From: JAKQHY01 sp034429475
GTDB lineage: Bacteria > Chloroflexota > Anaerolineae > B4-G1 > SLSP01
Direction of reading: 5' to 3'
NCBI GenBank assembly: GCA_034429475.1
Contig: DAOUGD010000252.1
Location: 1 to 15,935 of the forward strand
Length of the DNA stretch: 15,935 bases
A program made the translations under genes and the position numbers. Every line of letters starts with the position of its first letter. Within the stretch, counting starts at the first letter, position 1. Of the stretch, positions 1 through 7,492 are shown in pieces. The notes under the pieces were generated by a model. It saw only the letters and a list, made by a program, of their open reading frames with translations, was not told where the DNA came from and ran no database searches.

Positions 1-1
1 A

Positions 2-163
2 CACCTCCCATTGAGCGAAAACGATCCAACTCGCTACTTGGAAAGTATACAACCACGGGTACGATTTTATGAGATTGTGAAGGTACGATATTACAAGACT
101 GTTAGGGGTACGATATTACAGGACTCTACAACGTATTGCGTATTCTGTAAACAGTATGTCTGA
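2..163 (+). CDS. Possible C-terminal fragment of an unrecognised protein, cut by the window edge
   Basis: One plus-strand frame is open from base 2 to a TGA at 161-163 and gives about 53 residues with no start codon in the window. The ending contains a CVFC Cys pair and is rich in Arg, Tyr and Val. Two in-frame copies of a Val-Arg-Tyr/Phe-Tyr motif come from DNA repeats at 58 and 82. A third copy at 107 is shifted by one base. The +1 frame stays open through that copy to a TGA at 210-212, so a frameshift in an older, longer gene is possible. I recognise no family. The stretch is more AT-rich than the genes to its right. It may also be non-coding. This call is inference from an open frame only. 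Confidence 0.25.
   Translation, partial: HLPLSENDPTRYLESIQPRVRFYEIVKVRYYKTVRGTILQDSTTYCVFCKQYV
58..125 (+). repeat. Three direct repeats spaced 24 and 25 bp
   Basis: GGTACGATTTTATGAGATT begins at 58, GGTACGATATTACAAGACT at 82 and GGTACGATATTACAGGACT at 107. Copies 2 and 3 differ at one base over 19, and copy 1 is more diverged. The spacing of 24 then 25 bp resembles an iteron or operator array, but it could equally be a repeated peptide in the end of a gene. From about 165 to 250 I see nothing except a short CCCAT/ATGGG hairpin at 225-241. Confidence 0.5.
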
Positions 164-257
164 GTATAAACGTGGAATGGCAGAAGTCCAAGTAAGAATA
201 GTCCCTACTTGACCAGAGGGTTTTCCCATGATGAAAATGGGTAAGGTGTAATGGGAA

Positions 258-300
258 ATGAGTAATGAGTAATATCCCGTATTACTCATTACTCATTACT
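258..300. repeat. AGTAATG heptamer array forming a long hairpin after the carboxypeptidase stop
   Basis: A run of AGTAATG-type 7-mers (258-274) is followed by a five-base loop (275-279) and its exact inverted copy (280-296), with another unit running on to 300. The stem is 17 bp and perfect. A degenerate continuation (301-316) runs into the carboxypeptidase gene and supplies its TAA stop. The hairpin sits where a terminator for that gene would be, but no clean U-run follows on the minus strand, so termination is only possible. Confidence 0.7.
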
Positions 301-309
301 TTTTACTGA

Positions 310-1818
310 TTACTTGAGCTGATAAATCGCCCCATACCGCGCCCATAGATAATCCAGCAGCGGTTGGGCGGAGATTTCCTGGCCGAGTTCGCGTTGCAGC
401 AGCTCGGGGGCGGTAAATTTGGTCCCGTGGTGGTGGATCTTCTCGCGCGTCCAGTTGAGCAACGGGGCAAACTCGGCGCGGGCGAAGCCGGCCTCCAGGC
501 CGGGGAGGTCTTGTTGCGCCTGTGCGTAGAGCTGCGCCGCGATCAGGTTGCCCAGGGTGTAGGTGGGGAAATACCCGACCAGGCCGCTTGACCAGTGAAC
601 GTCCTGCAAACATCCCTGCGCGTCGTCCGGCGGGGTGATGCCGAGATACTCCCGGTATTTCGCGTTCCAAGCCTCCGGCACGTCCGCCACCTTGAGCGCG
701 CCCGTGAGCAAGTCTTTCTCCAACTCAAAGCGGACGAAGATGTGCATGTTGTAGGTCACTTCGTCGGCCTCCACGCGGATGAGGTCGGGTTTGACGACGT
801 TGATGGCGCGGTAGAACGGCTCGAAAGCCACATCCGCCAACTGCTCCGGGAAGAAGGCGCGCATAATCGGGAAGTAGTGTTCCCAGAAGGGGATGCTGCG
901 CCCCACTTGATTCTCCCACATCCGCGATTGCGACTCGTGCAGACCCAGCGTCGCGCCGCCGGCCAGGGGGGTGCGGTCGAACTTCTGCGGGCTGCCCTGC
1001 TCGTATAGCGCGTGGCCACCCTCGTGCAGGCTGCTGAAGAAGGCCGAGTGTGGGCGATTTTTAATCAGCCGGGTGGTGACGCGCACGTCTTGCGAAGAGA
1101 AGTTGGTGGTGAAGGGGTGGGGCGCCTTATCCTGCCGTCCGCGTTGGAAATCGTAGCCCATGTCGCGCAGCAACAGCATCGTGAAGTCCCACTGCCGCTC
1201 CAGATCGTACTCCCGCTTTTCGAGGAAACTCTCATCAATCGGATCGGCGGCGGCAATCGCCTGCACCAGCGGCGCCAACCCGGTCTTCAACGCCGTGAAC
1301 AGCGTTTCCACCTGCGCCGCCTTCATCCCGGTCTCAAACTGGTTGAGCAGCGCGTCGTAGGGATGGTCTACGTAGCCCAAATACTCCGCGCGTTCCCGGC
1401 TGATGTCCATGATCTCGGCCAGATTGTCCTGAAACTGCGCGTAGTTGCTGGCCGCGCGCGCCTGCTGCCAGGCCGTGAAGCCTTTGGAGGTCGCCTGGCT
1501 GTGGCGGACGACCAGTTCGGTTGGAATTTTGGTCTGAAGGTCGAAATTGCGACGGGTCACGCGCACCAGGCTGGCCTCGTCGCTGTCGTAATCCAGCCCG
1601 GCGACTTCGCCCTCGGCGGCCTCCAGCAAGCGGGCCGTCTCCTCCGACGTGAAAATCTCGTGCGCCATCCCGCTCAGGGTCGCCAGTTGATTGGCGCGCG
1701 CCTCCGTCCCCTGCGGTGGCATGAAGACTTGCTGATCCCAGCCCAGCACCGCTGCCGCGTAGTTCAGATCAATCGGACGATACAAATATGTCTTAAGTTG
1801 TTCCAGTTTTTCTCCCAT
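310..1818 (-). CDS. M32-family metallocarboxypeptidase (carboxypeptidase Taq type)
   Basis: This is a zinc or cobalt-dependent cytosolic carboxypeptidase that removes C-terminal residues from peptides. All M32 signature blocks are visible: HPF at about 234-236, DVRVT at 244-248, the zinc motif HEGGH at 265-269, HESQ at 294-297 with Glu295 as third metal ligand, and a late LQDVHW block. The length of 502 residues is normal for the family. There are two nearby ATGs (1824 and 1818). The second lies six bases after an AGGAG ribosome site and is preferred; the first abuts it. No signal peptide is seen. The TAA stop lies at the edge of a heptamer array. Downstream genes are not in the window, and the upstream neighbour is a DegV gene in the same direction. 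Confidence 0.95.
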   Translation of the reverse strand: MGEKLEQLKTYLYRPIDLNYAAAVLGWDQQVFMPPQGTEARANQLATLSGMAHEIFTSEETARLLEAAEGEVAGLDYDSDEASLVRVTRRNFDLQTKIPTELVVRHSQATSKGFTAWQQARAASNYAQFQDNLAEIMDISRERAEYLGYVDHPYDALLNQFETGMKAAQVETLFTALKTGLAPLVQAIAAADPIDESFLEKREYDLERQWDFTMLLLRDMGYDFQRGRQDKAPHPFTTNFSSQDVRVTTRLIKNRPHSAFFSSLHEGGHALYEQGSPQKFDRTPLAGGATLGLHESQSRMWENQVGRSIPFWEHYFPIMRAFFPEQLADVAFEPFYRAINVVKPDLIRVEADEVTYNMHIFVRFELEKDLLTGALKVADVPEAWNAKYREYLGITPPDDAQGCLQDVHWSSGLVGYFPTYTLGNLIAAQLYAQAQQDLPGLEAGFARAEFAPLLNWTREKIHHHGTKFTAPELLQRELGQEISAQPLLDYLWARYGAIYQLK

Positions 1819-1835
1819 AATCATCTCCTGTTTTG

Positions 1836-1944
1836 GTGATTGGAAATTTGTGATCGGAAATCAGAAATAAGTAATGAGTAATGTGTAATGTGTGAGGCGT
1901 GGACTTCTCCTAGCTCCTAATCCCTAACTCCTAACTCCTAACCC
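1836..1944. repeat. Composite short tandem repeats between the DegV and carboxypeptidase genes
   Basis: Three unrelated short arrays lie end to end. There are two copies of a GTGATYGGAAAT unit (about 1836-1863), a TAATGAG/TAATGTG run (about 1868-1895) and a CTCCTAA/CTCCTAAC 7-mer run (about 1907-1942). On the minus strand the last array begins in the final codons of the DegV gene and supplies its TAG stop. No promoter stands out in the segment. Confidence 0.75.
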
Positions 1945-2777
1945 TTCATCAAATACAAAATCCCGATAGTCCCAGGCCCGCAATGGCTGGAGACGACCGC
2001 ACCGGCCATCGTGACGTGAATTTCCTGGATGGGGGCCATGGCGGCGAGTTTGTCGGCCAGGTAGGCCGCGTCTTCCGCTGCGGCGGCGTGGGTGACGAAG
2101 ACGCGCCGCAGGTCTACGTTGGGCAGCGCTTCCTCGAAGTCCTGAAGCAGCGCATCGAGGGCGCGCGCGCGGTTGCCCCGAATTTTGGCCTTCAGACCCA
2201 GCGTGCCGTCGGGCATCCCGGCGATGATGGGGCGGATTTTCAGCACGCTCGCCGCCAGGCTTTGCAGCGCCGAACAGCGCCCGCCCATGTAGAGATACTG
2301 CATCGTTTCCAGCGCGAAGGACATCCGCACATTAGCCCGCGCCGCTTCGACGGCAGCTTGAATTGCGGCGACATCGGCGCCGGCGTCGCGCAAATCCGCC
2401 GCTTTGAGCGCGAGCAAGCCAATGGCCGACGAGAGCGTCAGGGAATCAATCACGCGGACGCGGCTGTCCGGGTTCGCTTCCAGCGCCAGCCGCGCATTGT
2501 TGACGGTGCCGGAGAGTTGGGACGAGATGCCGAGGAAGATGCCGTGCTGGTGGCTGGCAAATGCCTTGACAAAGTCACCGATAAGGGGGGCCGATGTAGT
2601 CGGTAGCGTGCCATTGATCAGGGCGAAGAGTTGTTTGGGCAACAGGTCAATTCCATCACGATAGCTTTTGCCATTCAAATGAACAATCAGGGGAATCACT
2701 TTCAGATGATACCGCGCCACCAGTTCGGGGCTGAGGTCAGAGGTGCTGTCTACAAAAATGTTTACCATTGCCATCAT
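1938..2777 (-). CDS. DegV family fatty-acid-binding protein (FakB-like)
   Basis: DegV/FakB proteins hold a fatty acid for phosphorylation by a FakA kinase, or act as lipid carriers. The product has about 279 residues, normal for the family. Seen are the N-terminal DSTSD block (10-14), TSAP near 61-64, the SSQLSGT lipid-contact block (85-91), the DSLTLS block at about 111 and the C-terminal HCGPGTIGI motif. The start at 2777 is chosen because a GGAGG site lies seven bases upstream; ATGs further out (2801) lack one. No FakA gene is in the window, so the lipid role is inferred from the family. The stop codon lies in a TTAGGAG-type repeat array. Confidence 0.93.
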   Translation of the reverse strand: MMAMVNIFVDSTSDLSPELVARYHLKVIPLIVHLNGKSYRDGIDLLPKQLFALINGTLPTTSAPLIGDFVKAFASHQHGIFLGISSQLSGTVNNARLALEANPDSRVRVIDSLTLSSAIGLLALKAADLRDAGADVAAIQAAVEAARANVRMSFALETMQYLYMGGRCSALQSLAASVLKIRPIIAGMPDGTLGLKAKIRGNRARALDALLQDFEEALPNVDLRRVFVTHAAAAEDAAYLADKLAAMAPIQEIHVTMAGAVVSSHCGPGTIGILYLMKG

Positions 2778-2846
2778 ACCGTAGCCTCCAAATAAAAGCA
2801 AATTATAGTCTCGACTGGGGGAAAGCCAATTTCATGCTTGGCTAAT

Positions 2847-2911
2847 AAAACGTGAAACGTGAAACGTGAGACTTCTACAGGGAAGTCATCACGTTTCACG
2901 TTTCACGTTTT
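2847..2911 (-). terminator. Very long heptamer-built hairpin, likely ileS terminator
   Basis: Three tandem AAACGTG units (2847-2869) are matched exactly by the inverted units at 2889-2911, a 23-bp perfect arm. An inner GACTTC/GAAGTC pair (2870-2875 with 2882-2887) extends it with one bulged A. Read on the minus strand it lies about 30 bases after the ileS stop and ends in TTTTATTA, so it fits an intrinsic terminator. The stem is unusually long and is made of tandem repeats. Confidence 0.65.
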
Positions 2912-2940
2912 GCGTATTTAGAATGGTTTGTAGACCAGTT

Positions 2941-5900
2941 TTATAGCCGGTTAACCGCCAGGAACATCACCTCTCCATCAATGTCTGCTGCGGCGACTTT
3001 GTCGCCGGACGGTTCCGCGACTGCCGCGATCTCGTCAGCCAGCACCTCGGCGGCGATGGCGGCGGACTGGGCGGCGATGGCCGCCGCCAGCTTACCTTCC
3101 GCCCGGTATTCCACGCGGATGCGGTCGGTGAGCTGGTAGTCGGCTTGCTTGCGCAAATCCTGCACGCGGCGCACCACTTCGCGGGCCAGCCCCTCCTGTT
3201 CGAGTTCCGGCGTCACGGTCGTATCCAGCGCGACGACGAGGCCGCCCTCTCCGGCGACGCCGTAGCCTTCGCGGGAATGGCTCTGCACGAGCACCTCGTC
3301 GGGCGCGAGTTCCGCCTCACTGCCATCGGCCAGGGCCAGCGTGAGGGGCTGCCCGGCGTGCAGTTGCGCGACAGCGCGCGCGGTGTTCAGCCCATCCAGC
3401 GCCTTGCGGATGAGCGGGAAGCGCTGCCCGAACTTGGGGCCGAGCACGCGGTTGAGCGGCAGCAGCTTGTATTCCACCAACTCACCCTCCTCGGCCACGA
3501 AGGCGATATCCTTCACGTTCAACTCGTCGGCCAGCACGTCGAGCAACTGCGTGAGTTCCTCGCGGCGGCGGGGGTCGGCGGCAATGAGGGCGCGGGCCAG
3601 CGGTTGGCGCACCTTGACGTTGGCCGTAGCGCGGATCGAGTGGCCGAGCGTCGCGGCCTGCCGCACGGCGGCCATCGCTTCCACCAGCGTCGCTTCGTCC
3701 GCGTTCAGCGGCGCAGCGAGCGGCAGCAGGCAGTGGTGGATGCTCTCCGGCGCGGCGGCGTCTGTCTCGCGCACGAGATTCTGATACATCGTCTCGGTCA
3801 TAAACGGCAGCACCGGGGCCAGCAGCTTGGCAAACGTCACCAGGACGACGTAGAGCGTCTGGTAGGCGGCTTCTTTGTCGGCGTCGGAGCTGGCGCTGGC
3901 GCCGCGCGCGGCCCAGAACCGGCGGCGGCTGCGGCGGATGAACCAGTTGCTCAGGTCGTCCAGGAACGCTTCGGCGGGCGCGGCGATGTCCACCGGGATG
4001 TAGGTTTCATAGCCTTTCGCCATTGCGGCCACCGTCTCGCGCAGGCGGGCGACGATCCAGCGATCCATCACCGTCGGCGCGGCGGCGCCCACCCAGGGCG
4101 CGTCCAGCGTCCACGCGCCGTTCTCCAGCCGGGCCGGATGGCGCAGCAGGGCGGCGGGCGGCGTCCACCCGTCAATGTTGGCGTAGGTGACGAAGAAGGC
4201 GTAGCTATTCCACAGGGGGATGATGAAGCGGCGGCGCGTCTCGTCCGCCCGGTGGTAGCCGAACAGCAGGTTTTGGTCGAGCGGCTGGTTCAGGAACAGC
4301 CAGCGCATCGTGTCCACCCCGGCCTCCTCGGCGGCGTCGTCGAACCAGATGGCGTTGCCCCACGATTTGTGCATCTGCCGGCCATCTTCCGCCAAGCAGG
4401 TGGAGTAGCCGTGGACGATCTTCGTCGGCGGCATCTGCTCGAAGACCGTGCTCATCGTGATCAGGCTGTAGAACCAGTTGCGGAACTGGCCGGGGAACGA
4501 TTCGCTGATCCATTCGGCCGGCACCCATTGCGCCCAATACTCGCGGTTGGTGCGGTATTGCGTGGTGGAGTAGGCCACGCTTCCCGCATCCAGCCACGGA
4601 TTGCCGACGTCCTCGATGCGCGTCATCGCGCCGCCGCACTTGGGGCAGGCGATCTTGACCGCGTCCACGTAAGGGCGGTGCGGCGTGTGCCCCTCAAATT
4701 CGTCCCAGCCGGCGACGGCGCGCGCGTGCAATTCGTCCTCGTCGCCAAGCACCTCGAAGTGATCGCAGTCCTGGTTGTCGCAGACCCAGATGGGCAGGGC
4801 CAATCCCCAGTAGCGCTTCTTGGAGATCATCCAGTCGTGCATGTTGCGCAGCCAGTCCATCTCGCGGGCGTAGCCGAATTCGGGAATCCACTGAATCTGA
4901 TCCACCACGTCCATGATCTGGTAGCGCAGGCTGGCGGCCTTCTCTTCTGCCGTGACTTCCTCGCGCGGCTTGTCGTAAAGCGGCCCCATGTGGATGAACC
5001 ACTCGTCCACCAGCCGGAAGACCAGCGGCGTGTCGCAGCGCCAGCAGACGGGGTAGCGGTGCGTGTAGCTGTCCACGCGATAGCGCCGGTCTTTTTCCTC
5101 AAGATTGTGGAAGATGTCGTGAGCCACATCGTGAACGTCGCGCCCGGTGAGCCAGCCGAAGCCTTCGAGGAACGCGCCATCCTCGGCCAGCGGCGCGAGC
5201 GCGGGCAACCCGAACTCTTTGCCCAGCACGAAGTCCTCCGCGCCACAGCCCGGCGCGATGTGAACGATGCCCGTGCCCTCCTCCTCGCCGACGGCGTCCC
5301 AGGGGATGACGCGGTGGAACGCGGGGACGTTTAGCTTTTGCACGGCGGGCAGCTCGTCGAAGGGGCCGTCGTATTCCCAACCGAGCAACTCCGTCCCCTT
5401 GAGTTCGCCTAACACCTCGTATTTGCCCTTGATGACAGCCTTGAGCGTGCCTTTGGCGAGGTAGTACGTCCACCCGTCGGCGGCCTGCACCTTCACGTAA
5501 GTCAGGTTCGGTCCCACGGCGGCGGCGACGTTGCTGGTGAGCGTCCACGGCGTCGTCGTCCAGACCAGCAGCGCCTCGTTCTCCCGCCCGCGCAAGGGAA
5601 AGCGCACCACGGGGGCGTCGTGGGTCAACTCGCGGTAGCCATCGGTGACGATTTCGTGTTGGCTGAGGCCGGTTTCGCAGCGCGGGCACCAGGGCATCAC
5701 GTCGTGGCCTTTGTAGAGCCAGCCTTTCTGCCACACCTTCTTGATGAACGTCCAGATGGTGTAGTTGTTCTCGGTGGCGAAGGTGAAGTACGAGCCGCCG
5801 AGTTCCGGCGATCCCAGGCGGCCCACCAGCCGCTCGGCGCTGTCCGTGACGGGGCCGCCGGGGCCGTCCACCGTGACTGGCTGCGCCGGGTCATCCCGCA

Positions 5901-6369
5901 GCTTGTCGGCCAGCATCCGCAGCGTGCTCGGCGCGTTCCAGTTCATCCAATAGCCCAGGCGGATGGATTGCTCGGTCTGTTTGGCGGCCTGGCGCAACAC
6001 GCGCGCCTTGCACTCCAACACAAACGGCGCGAGGCCGTGGCTTTCGATGTCGCGCTTGGATTTGAAACCCTTCTCCTTCTCGACTTCTACCTCAACCCAG
6101 AGACCCTGGCAGTCGAAGCCGTTCTGATAGCGTTCCTGGTAGCCGCGCATCGCCCAATAACGCTGCCAGAGGTCTTTGTAGGAGCGCCCCCAGCCGTGAT
6201 GGATACCCATCGGGTTGTTCGCCGTGATGGGGCCGTCAATGAAAGCCCAATGCGGCGCGCCTTCTCGCAGCGCGTTCAGTTTGCGAAAAGCCTGGGTTTT
6301 CTCCCAGAATTTCAGCACTTCGTGTTCCTGCGCGATAAAATCAACTTGGGTTGGTACTGGTTTGAACAT
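2941..6369 (-). CDS. ileS: Isoleucyl-tRNA synthetase, type-2-like, with GIHH signature
   Basis: Attaches isoleucine to tRNA-Ile in the cytosol and edits misactivated valine. The product has about 1142 residues. The class I signature region (residues 46-66) reads GPITANNPMGIHHGWGRSYKD-like, split here as GPITANNPM then GIHHGWGRSYKD. By alignment to the following Lys-Asp, HIGH is replaced by G55-I56-H57-H58. The KMSKS loop (about 663) reads QMHKSWGN. An editing-domain TTTPWTLTSN block, CxxC metal sites and a long anticodon-binding C-terminal region are present. Start 6369 is preferred because AAGGAG lies just upstream and the sequence from MFKPVP is what family members begin with; an in-frame ATG at 6447 lacks a site. 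No strong promoter lies directly upstream. The likely control element is the T-box at 7131-7486, on the same strand beyond the VapBC-like genes. Confidence 0.95.
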   Translation of the reverse strand: MFKPVPTQVDFIAQEHEVLKFWEKTQAFRKLNALREGAPHWAFIDGPITANNPMGIHHGWGRSYKDLWQRYWAMRGYQERYQNGFDCQGLWVEVEVEKEKGFKSKRDIESHGLAPFVLECKARVLRQAAKQTEQSIRLGYWMNWNAPSTLRMLADKLRDDPAQPVTVDGPGGPVTDSAERLVGRLGSPELGGSYFTFATENNYTIWTFIKKVWQKGWLYKGHDVMPWCPRCETGLSQHEIVTDGYRELTHDAPVVRFPLRGRENEALLVWTTTPWTLTSNVAAAVGPNLTYVKVQAADGWTYYLAKGTLKAVIKGKYEVLGELKGTELLGWEYDGPFDELPAVQKLNVPAFHRVIPWDAVGEEEGTGIVHIAPGCGAEDFVLGKEFGLPALAPLAEDGAFLEGFGWLTGRDVHDVAHDIFHNLEEKDRRYRVDSYTHRYPVCWRCDTPLVFRLVDEWFIHMGPLYDKPREEVTAEEKAASLRYQIMDVVDQIQWIPEFGYAREMDWLRNMHDWMISKKRYWGLALPIWVCDNQDCDHFEVLGDEDELHARAVAGWDEFEGHTPHRPYVDAVKIACPKCGGAMTRIEDVGNPWLDAGSVAYSTTQYRTNREYWAQWVPAEWISESFPGQFRNWFYSLITMSTVFEQMPPTKIVHGYSTCLAEDGRQMHKSWGNAIWFDDAAEEAGVDTMRWLFLNQPLDQNLLFGYHRADETRRRFIIPLWNSYAFFVTYANIDGWTPPAALLRHPARLENGAWTLDAPWVGAAAPTVMDRWIVARLRETVAAMAKGYETYIPVDIAAPAEAFLDDLSNWFIRRSRRRFWAARGASASSDADKEAAYQTLYVVLVTFAKLLAPVLPFMTETMYQNLVRETDAAAPESIHHCLLPLAAPLNADEATLVEAMAAVRQAATLGHSIRATANVKVRQPLARALIAADPRRREELTQLLDVLADELNVKDIAFVAEEGELVEYKLLPLNRVLGPKFGQRFPLIRKALDGLNTARAVAQLHAGQPLTLALADGSEAELAPDEVLVQSHSREGYGVAGEGGLVVALDTTVTPELEQEGLAREVVRRVQDLRKQADYQLTDRIRVEYRAEGKLAAAIAAQSAAIAAEVLADEIAAVAEPSGDKVAAADIDGEVMFLAVNRL

Positions 6370-6449
6370 GATTTTTCTCCTTACCCGTGATATAATTCTC
6401 TTGTTCAATTGATATTTTACTTCGACATGGGGGCTGTTCTGCCCCATTC

Positions 6450-6478
6450 TTGTTAACTCGGCATTTTTCGATTATGCT
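6450..6478 (+). promoter_or_regulatory. Candidate promoter of the toxin-antitoxin pair
   Basis: TTGTTA (6450-6455), a 17-base spacer and TATGCT (6473-6478) make a reasonable sigma-70-type promoter, with a predicted start near 6485 and a very short leader. Just upstream, 6427-6447 is an imperfect inverted repeat (ATGGGGGC / GCCCCAT) that could be an operator for the antitoxin. The same bases lie in the untranslated region ahead of ileS on the other strand. Confidence 0.4.
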
Positions 6479-6495
6479 TAAAGTGGAGGTGAGCC

Positions 6496-6747
6496 ATGGC
6501 CGAGATGGTGTTGATGTTTCAAGGAATAGATTTGGTCGTACCTAGAGAGACTTTGTTGCGCCTGGGACTGCGGCCTGGGGATCGTGTATCTCTAAAACCT
6601 GTATCCATGCCGACGGAAGTCCCAGACAAGGCTTTGGAAGAAATTCTGGATGAACTTTACGGAATCTGGGGGCCAGAAGATGAAGAAGCCTTTTATCAGA
6701 ATCGGGAAGCAATGTGGGCATCATGGAAACCGCGTGACTGGTCATAG
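6496..6747 (+). CDS. VapB-like antitoxin with AbrB-type DNA-binding domain
   Basis: The product is an 83-residue protein. Residues about 9-35 (IDLVVPRETLLRLGLRPGDRV, given in part) have the swapped-hairpin SpoVT/AbrB pattern of VapB-type antitoxins, which bind their own promoter. The acidic, Trp-rich C-terminal half (about 45-83) would bind and block the toxin. The start is set by a GGAGGTGAG site seven bases upstream. The stop codon overlaps the toxin reading frame, so the two are probably co-translated. The pair is visibly more AT-rich than the flanking genes and points against ileS, which suggests acquisition. Confidence 0.75.
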   Translation: MAEMVLMFQGIDLVVPRETLLRLGLRPGDRVSLKPVSMPTEVPDKALEEILDELYGIWGPEDEEAFYQNREAMWASWKPRDWS

Positions 6748-7118
6748 ATACGGATATTGTCATAGATTTTTTGCGGAAGCGTAACCAGATATTGCGCAAT
6801 ACTATGCGGCGCTTTCCTGTTGGAATTACCCCTATCACTATCTATGAGATTTTAAGTGTACCAACTTTTTCCGAAAAGCAAGCGGAGTTGTTCGGACAGC
6901 TTCTTACCAAAACGGTCATGCTTTCACTCGAAGCTCGCGAGGCAAGTGAAGCGGCACAAGTGTATCGTCATTTGGCCTCTCAAGGTCAGCTGATCAGTCT
7001 CCCGGACATCCTGATTGCCGGCATTTGTGTGGCCTATGACTTGCCGCTCCTAACCCGCAATCGGGCGCATTTCGAGCGTATTCCAGACCTGGGCTTGTTC
7101 CCTCTCGATACTTTGTAA
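6738..7118 (+). CDS. VapC-like PIN-domain toxin ribonuclease, non-ATG start
   Basis: PIN-domain toxins cut tRNA or rRNA using acidic residues that bind magnesium. The frame opens after a TGA at 6735-6737, and the first codons read CTG-GTC-ATA then IDTDIVIDFLRK, the usual PIN start. The first strong start codon, TTG at 6771, would remove the catalytic Asp block, so translation probably begins at CTG 6738 or ATA 6744, coupled to the antitoxin stop at 6745-6747. From 6738 the length is 126 residues, normal for VapC. Other acidic positions are the Glu in PITIYEIL, the Asp in SLPDILIAG and the TRNRAHF block near the end. If neither odd start works, the toxin is silent. The gene ends 15 bases before the terminator hairpin at 7134. 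Confidence 0.72.
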   Translation: MVIDTDIVIDFLRKRNQILRNTMRRFPVGITPITIYEILSVPTFSEKQAELFGQLLTKTVMLSLEAREASEAAQVYRHLASQGQLISLPDILIAGICVAYDLPLLTRNRAHFERIPDLGLFPLDTL

Positions 7119-7133
7119 ACGTTCTCTCAACAC

Positions 7134-7174
7134 AAAAGCGCTCCCATCCCCCTTACAGGGACGGGAGCGCTTTT
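7134..7174. terminator. Intrinsic terminator of the T-box, probably shared with the toxin gene
   Basis: AAAAGCGCTCCC (7134-7145) pairs perfectly with GGGAGCGCTTTT (7163-7174). Read on the minus strand it follows the T-box core and ends in TTTT, as in a T-box attenuator. Because the stem is symmetric and starts 15 bases after the toxin stop, it can also end the plus-strand toxin-antitoxin transcript. Confidence 0.85.
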
Positions 7175-7290
7175 CAGTCGCTCTCGCGGTACCACCCTGC
7201 TTGATTCACGCCCCACACGCGGCGTAAACCCGCTCGGTCGGCGGCCATAACCACCGTGCGTTGGGTAACGGACGCAATCCCGGCCCTACT

Positions 7291-7370
7291 TACTAAGTCT
7301 GATAGTCGTTAGTCTTGTAGTCTGATAGTCAAACGACTACGTGACTACGCGACTCCTTGACTACCTGACA
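7291..7370. repeat. GACTAC/TAGTC short tandem repeats inside the T-box leader
   Basis: On the plus strand TAGTCTGA/TAGTCGT/TAGTCTT units (about 7295-7329) are followed by GACTACGT/GACTACGC/GACTCCTT/GACTACCT octamers (about 7335-7368). The two halves are partly complementary, so the RNA can form a long internal hairpin. The array lies between the specifier stem and the conserved CGTCCGTTACCC block and leaves the recognisable T-box elements intact. Confidence 0.8.
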
Positions 7371-7492
7371 ATTCGGTGGGCGGCTCCGGAGGGATTTTCA
7401 GTATGAGGCTCGGCGCCCGGCTTCCACCCTCCCGGACTCGCTGCGGCTTCCTCTCACGTCTACTCGTCTCCATCAATGCCTTTACGCTGAAA

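Larger units (their letters stand above)
7131..7486 (-). promoter_or_regulatory. T-box riboswitch leader, isoleucine specifier
   Basis: Read on the minus strand, the 14-base core AGGGTGGTACCGCG (7198 to 7185) is the classical T-box antiterminator. Its UGGU bulge would pair with the ACCA end of an uncharged tRNA whose discriminator is A, as in tRNA-Ile. Upstream, Stem I shows GAGACGAGTAGACG, an AGAG element, a GGTGG apical loop flanked by CCGGG/CCGGG, and a specifier loop CTGAAAATCCC with codon AUC (7395 to 7393). A CGTCCGTTACCC block and a stem lie between. A terminator (7174 to 7134) follows the core. High uncharged tRNA-Ile should favour read-through. The next minus-strand gene is ileS, 762 bases beyond the terminator, with the VapBC-like genes antisense in between. 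The span from Stem I to core is longer than usual because of an 80-base repeat insert. Confidence 0.92.

Noticed and set aside
225..241. Small CCCAT/ATGGG hairpin as a terminator
   Set aside because: Only five pairs and no T-run on either side.
1012..1839. Plus-strand open frame of 275 codons
   Set aside because: Antisense to the M32 carboxypeptidase, whose signature motifs are all on the minus strand.
3145..5334. Long plus-strand open frame of 729 codons
   Set aside because: It lies opposite ileS, follows its third-codon GC bias and shows no domain motif; a shadow frame.
6542..6838. Minus-strand open frame of 98 codons between the T-box and ileS
   Set aside because: Antisense to the antitoxin and toxin, with no domain or ribosome site; the plus-strand genes explain the region.
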